A model generated the notes under the pieces. That model did not search any database. It saw only the letters and a list, made by a program, of their open reading frames with translations, and was not told the DNA's origin. Below, piece after piece: positions 1-7,763 of a stretch of 64,000 nt of DNA. A program made the position numbers and the translations under genes. Source of the stretch: Streptomyces dysideae (GTDB taxonomy: Bacteria; Actinomycetota; Actinomycetes; Streptomycetales; Streptomycetaceae); NCBI RefSeq assembly GCF_001514305.1, contig NZ_KQ949078.1, positions 124,001 through 188,000 on the forward strand, given 5' to 3'. The first letter of the stretch is position 1; each line of letters starts with the position of its first letter.

Positions 1-3000
1 TCGCGCGCGGCCGTGGCGAGCACCCGGCCGTCCGGGCGGAACGCCCCGCTCCGGCCGATCATGTCCGACGTCGGGATCGACCACAGCCGGACCTTGCTGT
101 CGCCGCTGCCGGTGGCGAGGGTGCGGCCGTCGGGGCTGAAGCCCAGGGCGTACATCTCGCCACTGCTGCCCGCGAGGGGCTCGCCGACCTGCGCGGGGTA
201 GGCGCGGTCGCTGACGTTCCACAGGCTCGCGGTGCTGTCCGCGCTGGCGGCGGCGAGCGTGGCGCCGTCGGGACTGAAGGCGACCGACCAGATGGGACCG
301 GTGTGGCCGGTCAGCGGGGCGCCGAGCTGGGTGGCGTGCCGCGGGTCGGCGACGTTCCACAGGCGGATGGTGTCGTCCGCGCCGCCGCTGGCGAGGGTGC
401 GGCCGTCGGGGCTGAACGCCACGGAGTGGACCAGGTCCGTGTGGCCGGTCAGCAGCGTGTGGTACGGCTTCGGGGCGCGCGCGTCGGCCACGTCCCAGAG
501 CCTGATGCTGTCGTCGTCGCCGCCGGCGGCCAGGGTCCGTCCGTCGGGGCTGAACGCCACCGAGCGCACCGCCGCGTCGGCGCCGGTCAGGGTGCTGAGC
601 GGCTGGGGGCGGGACGGGTCGGCGACGTTCCACAGGCGGGCGGTGCGGTCCTCGCCGGCGGAGGCGAGGGTGCGGCCGTCCGGGCTGAAGGCGAGCAGGT
701 AGATGGTGCCCTTGTGGCCGGTCAGGGGGGCGCCGAGCGGCTTGGGCCGGCGGGGATCCCGTACGTCCCAGAGGCGGACCGTGCCGTCGTCCGAGGCGCT
801 GGCGAGGGTGTGGCCGTCGGGGCTGAAGACGGCGGTGCTCACCCAGCTCGTGTGGCCGGTGAGGGGCCTGCCCAGGGGCTTGGGGCGGGTCGGGTCGGCC
901 GTGTCCCACAGGCGGACGGTCCGGTCGTAGCTCGCGGTGGCCAGGATCCGGCCGTCCGGGCTGAACGAGGTGAGGTAGACGGCGCCGGTGTGGCCGAGGA
1001 GCGGGGTGGCCAGGGGGGCGTTGACGATGGAGACCAGCCGGTTGTTCGTGCCCTCGTCGTCCGGGCGCAGGCGGTGGGCGACCAGGTCGAGCTGGGCGGA
1101 CAGGGACGGGTCCGTGTACTGGACGCGGTCGGCCTCGGCGACCACCTGTTCGAACACGGCGTCGTTGCGCTGCTGCCAGGCGACCACCGCCGAACCGACG
1201 GCCACGATCGCCAGGACGACCAGGGCCGACACCGCGCCGCGGCTGATCCACAGGGTGCGCCGGCGCAGCCGGACCGAGGCGGCCAGGAACTCCACCGCGC
1301 TGCGGGTCAGGAAGGTGTCGCCGGCGGACTTCGCCCAGGTGTCGGCCTGTTCGAGCCGGGAGCCCCGGTAGAGCAGGGACGTGTCGCGGTGCGAGTCCTC
1401 CCAGGCCCGGCCGTCCTCCTCCAGGCGCTGGCGCAGCAGGTTGCCGCCCCGGTCCTCGTCGATCCAGTCGCGCAGCCGGGGCCAGGCGTGCAGCAGCGCC
1501 TCGTGGGTGATCTCCACGGTCTCCGCGTCCAGCGTCACCAGGCGGGCCCGCACCAGCACCTCGAGGGACTCCTCCGTCTTGTCCGGGTCCGTGGACTCCG
1601 CGGCGAGCTGGCGGCGCGTGCCCCGCCGGCGGGTGGTCTGGGTGTCCTCGCCGAGCCGGACCAGACGGAGCAGGAGCAGACGGGCGGCCGTACGGGCGGC
1701 CGGGTCCAGGCCCGACCAGGCGCGCTCGGCGGTCGCGGCCACCGCGCCCTGGATGCCGCCCGCCGCGCGGTAGCCGGCCAGCGTCAGCCGGCCCGCCTTC
1801 CGGCGCTGCCAGGTGGCGAGCAGGGCGTGAGAGAGGAGCGGCAGCGCGCCCGCGTCGTGCGCCCCGCGCGGGCCGTCGGCGCTCACCTCCCGGACGATGA
1901 GCTCCGCGAGCCCCGGTTCGAGTTCCAGTCCGACGGCCTTGGCGGGGCCGTTCACCGCCTCGCGCAGCTCCGCCGTGGTGAGCGGGCCGAGCACCATGTG
2001 CCGGTGCTGGAGGGCGTCGGCGAGTTCGGGGTACGCGAGGCACTGCTCGTAGAAGTCGGCGCGTATGCCGATGACGACGAGCACGGGGGCCGTGCCGCCC
2101 GGTTCGGCGGGCGAGCAGGCGGCGTGCAGGAGCTGGATGAAGGTGCGCCGGGTCGCCTCGTCGGGGCAGAGCGTGAACGCCTCCTCGAACTGGTCGACGA
2201 TGACGACCGGCCGGGCGGCGTCGGGGGTCTCACGGTCCGCCCAGGTGGCGACGGCCTCCCGCACGGCGTGCGCGAAGGGTTCCTCCGGCTGCTCACCGGC
2301 GTCGACGACGGGGGCGAGGTCGGGGATACGGCGGGTCAGTTCCGCGAGCGGATCGGCTCCCGGCACGAGTTGGAGCGCCTCCCCCGGCCGGCGTGCGTCC
2401 TCGCCGAGGGCGCCGTTCTGCAGCGCGGTCACCAGACCGGCGTTCAGCAGGGAGGACTTTCCCGCGCCCGAGGCGCCCACGAGCATGACCAGGCCGCCCG
2501 TCTTCTCCGCGGCGCGGAGCTGGGTGACGAGGGCGCCGGTGCTGCGCTCCCGGCCGAAGAACCACCGGGCGTCCTGCTGCCGGTACGAGGCCAGGCCCCG
2601 GTACGGGCACAGCCCGGCCTCGGCCGGCGGACGTTCCTCCTCCTCGGTGGACGTCAGGGCCGCCGAGGTGCGGTCGGCGACCGGGTCGGCCACCGCGCGC
2701 TCCCACAGCCGCTGCCACTGGCCCAGGTCGTACAGGCCGGCGGAGACGGGCGTGGGCTGTCCGCGGCGGGCCTGGGGGATCAGGACGTGCAGCACCGCGG
2801 CGAGGGCGGCGAACTGGGCGGGCACGTTCTTGGCCCGCCGCCAGTCGCTGATCCGCTGCGCGGACACCCGTACGGGCCGGCCTCGTTCGTCGACCCGCTG
2901 GAGCCGGACGACCGCTTCGGACACGCTCTTCAGGGGAGGGTTGCCCGCCTCCTTGTACAGCAGCGCGAGACGTTCCGCGAAGGCTGTCCGTGCCCCTGAG

Positions 3001-3020
3001 TCGGAACTCAAGGCCTCCAC
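1..3020 (-). CDS. STAND-type ATPase with WD40 repeats (C-terminus cut by window edge)
   Basis: Reading leftward, the frame is open from the GTG at 3020 to the edge of the window, so the C-terminus is missing. The N-terminus is helix-turn-helix-like (VSAQRISDWRRAKNVP). It is followed by the nSTAND signature CPYRGLASY..WFFGRE and a Walker A GASGAGKSS. The distal part is an array of WD40 repeats, visible as the recurring segment 'fSPDGRTLAS' every 126 bases or so below position 1000. Such proteins are signal-transduction ATPases, and some act in phage defence or conflict; no ligand can be inferred. GTG 3020 was chosen because GGGGGAAG sits 7 bases upstream; an in-frame ATG at 3047 has no ribosome site. 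The long open frame on the opposite strand is a GC-bias shadow. Confidence 0.85.
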   Translation of the reverse strand, partial: MEALSSDSGARTAFAERLALLYKEAGNPPLKSVSEAVVRLQRVDERGRPVRVSAQRISDWRRAKNVPAQFAALAAVLHVLIPQARRGQPTPVSAGLYDLGQWQRLWERAVADPVADRTSAALTSTEEEERPPAEAGLCPYRGLASYRQQDARWFFGRERSTGALVTQLRAAEKTGGLVMLVGASGAGKSSLLNAGLVTALQNGALGEDARRPGEALQLVPGADPLAELTRRIPDLAPVVDAGEQPEEPFAHAVREAVATWADRETPDAARPVVIVDQFEEAFTLCPDEATRRTFIQLLHAACSPAEPGGTAPVLVVIGIRADFYEQCLAYPELADALQHRHMVLGPLTTAELREAVNGPAKAVGLELEPGLAELIVREVSADGPRGAHDAGALPLLSHALLATWQRRKAGRLTLAGYRAAGGIQGAVAATAERAWSGLDPAARTAARLLLLRLVRLGEDTQTTRRRGTRRQLAAESTDPDKTEESLEVLVRARLVTLDAETVEITHEALLHAWPRLRDWIDEDRGGNLLRQRLEEDGRAWEDSHRDTSLLYRGSRLEQADTWAKSAGDTFLTRSAVEFLAASVRLRRRTLWISRGAVSALVVLAIVAVGSAVVAWQQRNDAVFEQVVAEADRVQYTDPSLSAQLDLVAHRLRPDDEGTNNRLVSIVNAPLATPLLGHTGAVYLTSFSPDGRILATASYDRTVRLWDTADPTRPKPLGRPLTGHTSWVSTAVFSPDGHTLASASDDGTVRLWDVRDPRRPKPLGAPLTGHKGTIYLLAFSPDGRTLASAGEDRTARLWNVADPSRPQPLSTLTGADAAVRSVAFSPDGRTLAAGGDDDSIRLWDVADARAPKPYHTLLTGHTDLVHSVAFSPDGRTLASGGADDTIRLWNVADPRHATQLGAPLTGHTGPIWSVAFSPDGATLAAASADSTASLWNVSDRAYPAQVGEPLAGSSGEMYALGFSPDGRTLATGSGDSKVRLWSIPTSDMIGRSGAFRPDGRVLATAAR

Positions 3021-3240
3021 CCCTTTACTTCCCCCGTAGCTGGACATCCGGACCGGAAAACTCACTTTATACGGCTGACCTGCGGTAAAGCCCCTCTTTC
3101 GGGACCGGAATCTCCTCGGCGGTGGCACCAGCTGGCAGGATCACGGCCTGCCGCCCGTTCTCGGTCAACTTCCGCCGCAGTGCCGTAGTGACGCGACGCG
3201 GCCGACCGCTCTCGTCGGACCGGCGCCGCTCGCACCGTTC

Positions 3241-3274
3241 GGTACCGGTCCCCACGAGGGGAGGGACCGGTACC
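3241..3274. promoter_or_regulatory. 12-bp perfect inverted repeat in divergent intergenic region
   Basis: Arms GGTACCGGTCCC (3241-3252) and GGGACCGGTACC (3263-3274) are separated by 10 bases. The repeat lies in the 356-base gap between the leftward STAND gene and the rightward ferredoxin gene. The site could be an operator for either gene or a hairpin. No other feature is visible in this gap. Confidence 0.45.
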
Positions 3275-3376
3275 GGACGACGCGGGATTCCCGCTCCTGT
3301 GCTGCCGGTCGATTCGGGGAACCGCCGCGAGGGCAGTCAAGTCGTGAAGGTCCGTCGGTTCGCGACTGGAGGGCGT

Positions 3377-3565
3377 ATGAGGATCACCGTTGACCCCGGC
3401 CTGTGCTACGGCTCGGGCGAGTGCGTCTACCGGCTTCCGTCCGTCTTCACCGTGGTCGACGGGTTCGGAGCCGTCATACCGGGTCACGAGAACGCCGGCG
3501 ACGACCCGGAGGTGCGGGAGGCGGCCGAGAAGTGTCCGTCCCAGGCGATCACCGTCGGCGAGTAG
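3377..3565 (+). CDS. Small ferredoxin, actinobacterial 3Fe-4S type
   Basis: This 62-residue cytosolic electron carrier has cysteines at C10, C16 and C53 (CYGSGEC ... KCP). That is the pattern of the small 3Fe-4S ferredoxins that usually feed electrons to cytochrome P450s in streptomycetes. The family ending 'CPsqAItv' is intact. The start ATG has GGAGG 5 bases upstream. No P450 or ferredoxin reductase gene adjoins it in the window, so the partner is unknown. Confidence 0.88.
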   Translation: MRITVDPGLCYGSGECVYRLPSVFTVVDGFGAVIPGHENAGDDPEVREAAEKCPSQAITVGE

Positions 3566-3578
3566 CCCCCGTCCCCCG

Positions 3579-4343
3579 TCAGGGATGACGCCACCCGAAG
3601 TCCGCCAGCGCGCGCGCCCTCGCCCCCACCACGGCCATCCGCGCGTCGCGCTCGGCGGGGTCGACGTGCGAGGCCTGGCCCGTGACCTGGCCCTCCCATT
3701 TCCGGTAGAGGAGCCCGACCTCCGCGGAGAACCAGCCGCGGCTGACGGAGTTCAGCGCGAGCAGCAGACCGGTGTCCTCCGACGCGGGCAGCGCCATCCA
3801 GCCGCCGAGGGCCAGCAGGAGATCGCGGCGCACGAAGAGAGACGCCGGGTGGACCTGGGCACGCCAGTCGTTCGCCGTCCAGAAGTCCAGGACGGCCCCG
3901 CGCTCGATCGGGCCCTCGTCGGGATCGCCGGGGAAGCCGGCCGTCGATCCGTCCGGCAGGAAGTCCAGGACGCGTGAGGTCGCCCACCCGATCGCGGGGT
4001 CCGCTTCCAGGACGGCCAGGTCGCGGGCCAGGACACCCGGCGTCAGCTGGTCGTCGGCGTCCAGGACCTTCACGTAGGGGCCGTCGGCGTGCGCGAGCGC
4101 GATGGTGCGGGCGACACCGGGGCCGCCGGGCCGGCCCTGCCGGAAGGTGACCCGGGCGTCGTCGGGGACGTACGGGGCGACGGCGTCGCTCTCGCCGTCC
4201 TCCTGGATCACCCAGTGCCACTCCCAGCCGTCCGGCAGCTCCTGTGAGCGCAGCGACTTGTAGGCCTCGGCCAGAAAGGGCGCCGAGGGGGCGTGGACGG
4301 CCGTGACGATGATGATGCGCCGGGTCACGGCAGCACTCACCAC
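3579..4343 (-). CDS. GT2-family glycosyltransferase
   Basis: The protein has 254 residues. It opens with a nucleotide-sugar-binding beta strand (IIIVTAVHAPSAPFLAEAYKSL) and has the GT-A signature VLDADDQLTPG (about residues 93-103), whose DxD-like acids bind metal and the sugar nucleotide. Later segments (WRAQVHPASLFVRRDLLLALGGW) match the acceptor-side part of GT2 enzymes. There is no membrane segment. Donor and acceptor are unknown. Its start overlaps the end of the GntR gene by 7 bases, so the two are probably translationally coupled. GTG codons at 4343, 4340 and 4328 are all possible starts. Confidence 0.8.
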   Translation of the reverse strand: MVSAAVTRRIIIVTAVHAPSAPFLAEAYKSLRSQELPDGWEWHWVIQEDGESDAVAPYVPDDARVTFRQGRPGGPGVARTIALAHADGPYVKVLDADDQLTPGVLARDLAVLEADPAIGWATSRVLDFLPDGSTAGFPGDPDEGPIERGAVLDFWTANDWRAQVHPASLFVRRDLLLALGGWMALPASEDTGLLLALNSVSRGWFSAEVGLLYRKWEGQVTGQASHVDPAERDARMAVVGARARALADFGWRHP

Positions 4344-5134
4344 CTTTCCAGGGGAGTGGTGAAGAGCAGCTCCGTGCGGTCACCGGGAAGCGTGACATCG
4401 GAGATGTCCACGACGCGGTCATTGATGTCGTACGACGTCTTGCGGAGCAGCAGCACCGGCGTCCCGGCCGGCAGGTCCAGCTCCCGCGCCTCCTCCGGCG
4501 CCGGCGGCCGGGCGGTGACCCGCTCCTCGACGCGGGCCACCTCGACGCCCACCGTGTACAGCTGGTTCTGGGTGCCGCCCGGCCAGGGCTCGTTGGTCTC
4601 GTCGAGGAGCGCGGGATTCGCCGCGATCAGGTCGCGGACCAGGTAGGAGGTCACGAGGCTGAACGGGGCGCTCTCGGTCGCGCAGTGCGTTCTGTACGTG
4701 CGTTCGAGAAGTGCTGTGCCCACGGGCACGCCGAACGCGTCCGCGAGGTCCCTCGGTGCGCTGACCTCGCGGTATTGCGCGTGGAACACGAGGTCCCGCT
4801 GGCACAGGCCAGTGTCGTGCTCGGTCGCTCCGGTGCCGGCCCGCTCGGCCGGTGCCTTCCGCGCCCGGTCCTTCTCCCACTGGTGCCTGCCGTTGTCGCG
4901 GACCGCGACGGTGCGCGGACGCCGGACGAAGGTGCCGCGGCCGTGCCGCCTGTCGACCAGCCCCTCCGCGCTCAGCAGCCGCAGCGCGTTCTGCACGGTC
5001 GGCACACTGCGCCGGTAGTACCGCGCCAGATCCGTCTCCGACGGCAGCCGGTCACCGGGCCCGCGCTCGCCCGCGCGGATCGACCGGCGGAGGTCGTCCG
5101 CGATCACTTCGTACGCCTTCGGCACGGCGCTCAC
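4337..5134 (-). CDS. GntR/HutC-family transcriptional regulator
   Basis: This 265-residue regulator has an N-terminal winged helix (about residues 5-72; RLPSETDLARYY..VPTVQNALRLLSAEGLV..RHGRGTFV). The C-terminal UTRA-type ligand domain (about 105-260) includes the typical ERTYRT, LVTSYLV and LPAGTPVLLLRKTSYD segments. It starts with GTG. It overlaps and probably co-expresses with the downstream glycosyltransferase gene. The 200-base gap to the divergent TnpB-like gene probably holds its promoter; that gap contains two copies of GTCGGTGTCGT. Confidence 0.87.
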   Translation of the reverse strand: MSAVPKAYEVIADDLRRSIRAGERGPGDRLPSETDLARYYRRSVPTVQNALRLLSAEGLVDRRHGRGTFVRRPRTVAVRDNGRHQWEKDRARKAPAERAGTGATEHDTGLCQRDLVFHAQYREVSAPRDLADAFGVPVGTALLERTYRTHCATESAPFSLVTSYLVRDLIAANPALLDETNEPWPGGTQNQLYTVGVEVARVEERVTARPPAPEEARELDLPAGTPVLLLRKTSYDINDRVVDISDVTLPGDRTELLFTTPLERW

Positions 5135-5334
5135 CGATCCGTCGTCAACTTCAGTCCCAGGCTCATGCGTTTCCTTTGGTATCCGTAGCGATGTGTCGTC
5201 CGTCGGTGTCGTGCTGTGTGTCCGGTACCAGTGTCGGTGTCGTATCTGAGTGTGCAGATCGAATGCGTGACCTTTTCTCGGACGTGTCGTTGATCGGATG
5301 ACAGCACCACGGGCCGGGAAAGGGGGGAGCGCCG

Positions 5335-7107
5335 GTGAGCCGGAAGCTGCCGCTGGGCGAGGGCGAGACGGTCCGGACTGCCTGTGCCCGTGGACTGCTG
5401 CGGGCGGGCGTGGTGGAGAAGACGGGTGAGGTGCTGTCGGCCGCTGTGCTGGCGCAGCGGGTCGGCTGGGCCGCTGATCTGGTGTGCGGCATGGCCGCCG
5501 GACTGCTGGCCGGGCACGGGAACGCCGCCGATGTGGACGTACTCGCCTCGGGTGAGGACGCGGGCGGGCGAAAGCTGCCGTCGCAGGCGTGGATGGCGCT
5601 GCGCCGGCTGGGCTGGACCGCCGCCCCGGCCGGGGGTGTGAAGGTCAATGACCGGATCGTGCGCATGGCCCAGGAGCAGGCCGGGCGTGCTCTGCGCTCG
5701 GCCCACTGGCGGGCCGGGCTGACGTCCGCAGTTCTTCAGACGTGGCCGTGCGATCCGGGCAGGCGCACCCCCACGGAGTGGGACCAGGTGCGGGAGGCGG
5801 TCCCCGGCGGCCGGTATCTCCCGTCGAGCGTGATCCGCTCCCGCACGCGGCAGATCACCACCTTCGCCACTAAGCACGGCCGTCTGCCGACCGATGTGTC
5901 CGAGTTGGAGGCCCCGCCTGGGGCGGCGCGGATGCTGCTGCTGCTGTCGGCGTGCGACGGCCAGCAGGCCACCATCGAACGCAGCGAGGACGACCCGCAG
6001 CGCGCGCCGCTGCCCACCCGGCCCGACCCGCGCTCCTACCGCGACTGGACCTGGGTGGCCTGCCCCCTCACGCTGCCGCCCACGGTCCCGCCCGGCGCGG
6101 TACTGCACCTGCCCACCCTCCGCATCACGGGCAACAAAGTGCGCGCCGATCTGGCCTACACCCACGCCGTCCCCAGGACCAGCCGTACCGGCCACACCGT
6201 CGCTCTCGGCGTGGACTGGGGCCTGAACACCCTGCTGTCCGCAGGCGCGGCCCGACTCCACGACGACGGGTGGATCACTGCGCTCGGGCACGGCGCCCAG
6301 TTCCGGGCCGCCGGAGTCCTGGCCAGGCAGCACCGCCTGCGGCGCCTGTCGGAACACCTGCACACCAAGGCCGACCAGTACCAGCGGCTCATCGACGCCG
6401 ACGAGCAGCACGAACTGTCCGGCAAACACGACGTGCTGCGAGACGAGATCCGCTTCGTGTCCGACCGCAGGGCGAACCTCAACGACGCCCTCGCCCGGGC
6501 CGCCGCCCGCTGGACGGTGGACCAGGCCATCACAGCCCACGCCACGGTCATCTACCTCGAAGACCTGCGGTCGATGGAAGCCAAGGGCATGGGCCGCACC
6601 ACGAATACGCGCATGTCCCAGACGGTGCGCGGGCAGATCGCCGACCGTATCCGGCATCTGGCCGCAGAAGCGGGGATCGCCGTCGTCACCGTCCCGCCCC
6701 GCAACACCTCCAAGCACTGCCCGAACCAAGCGGTCATCACCCCGACCGCCGATACCCGCCGGGCCGACCAGTCCAAGGGCCCCACCCGTCGCCGCTCCAC
6801 ACGCCCCGCGCCCAGGCGACGCAGGGCACCCTCCCCCACCGGCCCTCAGGGGACGGCGGGCCAGCGTCCGGAGGGACACGCACCCACAGGCCGAAGGACG
6901 CTGCCCCGCGCAGCCCACCGGCACCAGAGCGTGACGACGATCAGCACACCCTCCCCCAGACTCCGTCCGGGAGGACCCCCATCCAGCCGACACCGGCCAC
7001 GAGGAACAGCACGGGGCGCAGGATTTCACCTGCACGCCCACGCCACCCCTCCACGATGGGCAGAACCCACGCCAGACGCCACGTCTGACATGGGATCACC
7101 AAACTGA
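5335..7107 (+). CDS. TnpB-like (IS200/IS605-type) protein with damaged nuclease core
   Basis: The protein has 590 residues. RuvC-I is visible as ALGVDWGLNTLLS (Asp294) and RuvC-II as VIYLEDLRSMEAKG (Glu409). TnpB proteins then have NTSxxCxxC, a second CxxC and a DRD motif. Here NTSKHCPN (Cys462) passes straight into a long Arg/Pro/Thr-rich tail with no further cysteine pair and no RuvC-III aspartate. An in-frame internal deletion is the simplest explanation, so the nuclease is probably dead. GTG start with GGGGGGAGC upstream. No Y1 transposase gene (TnpA) is nearby. Confidence 0.7.
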   Translation: MSRKLPLGEGETVRTACARGLLRAGVVEKTGEVLSAAVLAQRVGWAADLVCGMAAGLLAGHGNAADVDVLASGEDAGGRKLPSQAWMALRRLGWTAAPAGGVKVNDRIVRMAQEQAGRALRSAHWRAGLTSAVLQTWPCDPGRRTPTEWDQVREAVPGGRYLPSSVIRSRTRQITTFATKHGRLPTDVSELEAPPGAARMLLLLSACDGQQATIERSEDDPQRAPLPTRPDPRSYRDWTWVACPLTLPPTVPPGAVLHLPTLRITGNKVRADLAYTHAVPRTSRTGHTVALGVDWGLNTLLSAGAARLHDDGWITALGHGAQFRAAGVLARQHRLRRLSEHLHTKADQYQRLIDADEQHELSGKHDVLRDEIRFVSDRRANLNDALARAAARWTVDQAITAHATVIYLEDLRSMEAKGMGRTTNTRMSQTVRGQIADRIRHLAAEAGIAVVTVPPRNTSKHCPNQAVITPTADTRRADQSKGPTRRRSTRPAPRRRRAPSPTGPQGTAGQRPEGHAPTGRRTLPRAAHRHQSVTTISTPSPRLRPGGPPSSRHRPRGTARGAGFHLHAHATPPRWAEPTPDATSDMGSPN

Positions 7108-7129
7108 TCAGAGACGCTACGACTCCTCA

Positions 7130-7156
7130 GCAGGACCTGATCGGCCGAGGTCCTGC
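7130..7156. terminator. Hairpin between convergent genes (or IS right-end structure)
   Basis: The 9-bp stem GCAGGACCT/AGGTCCTGC has a 9-base loop. It lies between the end of the TnpB-like gene (7107) and the end of the convergent SsgA-like gene (7166). It has no T-run. It could be a bidirectional terminator or the right-end hairpin of the IS. Confidence 0.5.
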
Positions 7157-7165
7157 GGGTGCCCA

Positions 7166-7579
7166 TCAGACCCCGCCCAGCAGCGCCGCCAGACCCTGCT
7201 CCAGTGCCGGACCCCGGTTTTCGGTGCCCGGTCCGACCAGGGCGTACGAGCGGAACAGGAAGCGGCGCAGGGCGGCCGTGCCGAACCGGATCACGGCCGT
7301 GCCCTGCGGCACGCGGAACTCCAGGACCGTGTGCGAACGCCCGTACGGCCGGATGCGTACGTCCCCGATCCCGGCCGGCGTCTCCAACCCCTCCTCCAGG
7401 AGGGTGCGGGCGAAGCTCCACGTCACGCTCCTGCCGCCGGCCGAGACCCGGGCCGGGAAGGCGATGTGCACGGCGAAGGGCTCGGCGGAGTCGTAGCGCA
7501 GAACGGGGCGTACCGGCAGGTCCCGGTGGTGCGGGGTGATCAGCCGGGCACGGACGGGCTGCTCCAGGGTGCGATGCAT
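7166..7579 (-). CDS. SsgA-like sporulation/cell-division protein (SALP family)
   Basis: This 137-residue protein matches the SsgA/SsgB family along its whole length: LRYDSAEPFAVHIAF, WSFARTLLEEGL..P.GIGDVRIRP and an ALRRFLFRSYALVGPGTE-type C-terminal region. Members are found in sporulating actinomycetes and control septum placement and peptidoglycan remodelling; SsgB helps recruit FtsZ. I cannot tell which paralogue this is, so no symbol is given. ATG 7579 was chosen because AAGGA lies at the right distance and it gives the normal family length. It is divergent from the ECF sigma gene. Confidence 0.85.
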   Translation of the reverse strand: MHRTLEQPVRARLITPHHRDLPVRPVLRYDSAEPFAVHIAFPARVSAGGRSVTWSFARTLLEEGLETPAGIGDVRIRPYGRSHTVLEFRVPQGTAVIRFGTAALRRFLFRSYALVGPGTENRGPALEQGLAALLGGV

Positions 7580-7763
7580 GGTCGGTCCTTCGTGGAGTCG
7601 GTTGCCGATGTCCCTCCTCGACCTTGTGGCGGGCCCGGTCGTTACGCCGTAACCGAGGCGACTGATGTGATCTGTGTCACCCTCTGTAATTAGTTGAGGA
7701 TTGAGCCAACCAGTCTGACAAACTCGTGCGCGCCCTATCCCAGGGAACTGGAGCGTTCCTTCC

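Noticed and set aside
303..2999. Long open frame opposite the STAND/WD40 gene
   Set aside because: Its composition (Gly/Val/Arg/Ala-rich, no domains) is the usual antisense shadow of a high-GC gene; the leftward frame carries the real motifs.
5131..7041. 636-codon leftward frame opposite the TnpB-like gene
   Set aside because: No domain signal, and the rightward frame holds RuvC motifs. Antisense shadow.
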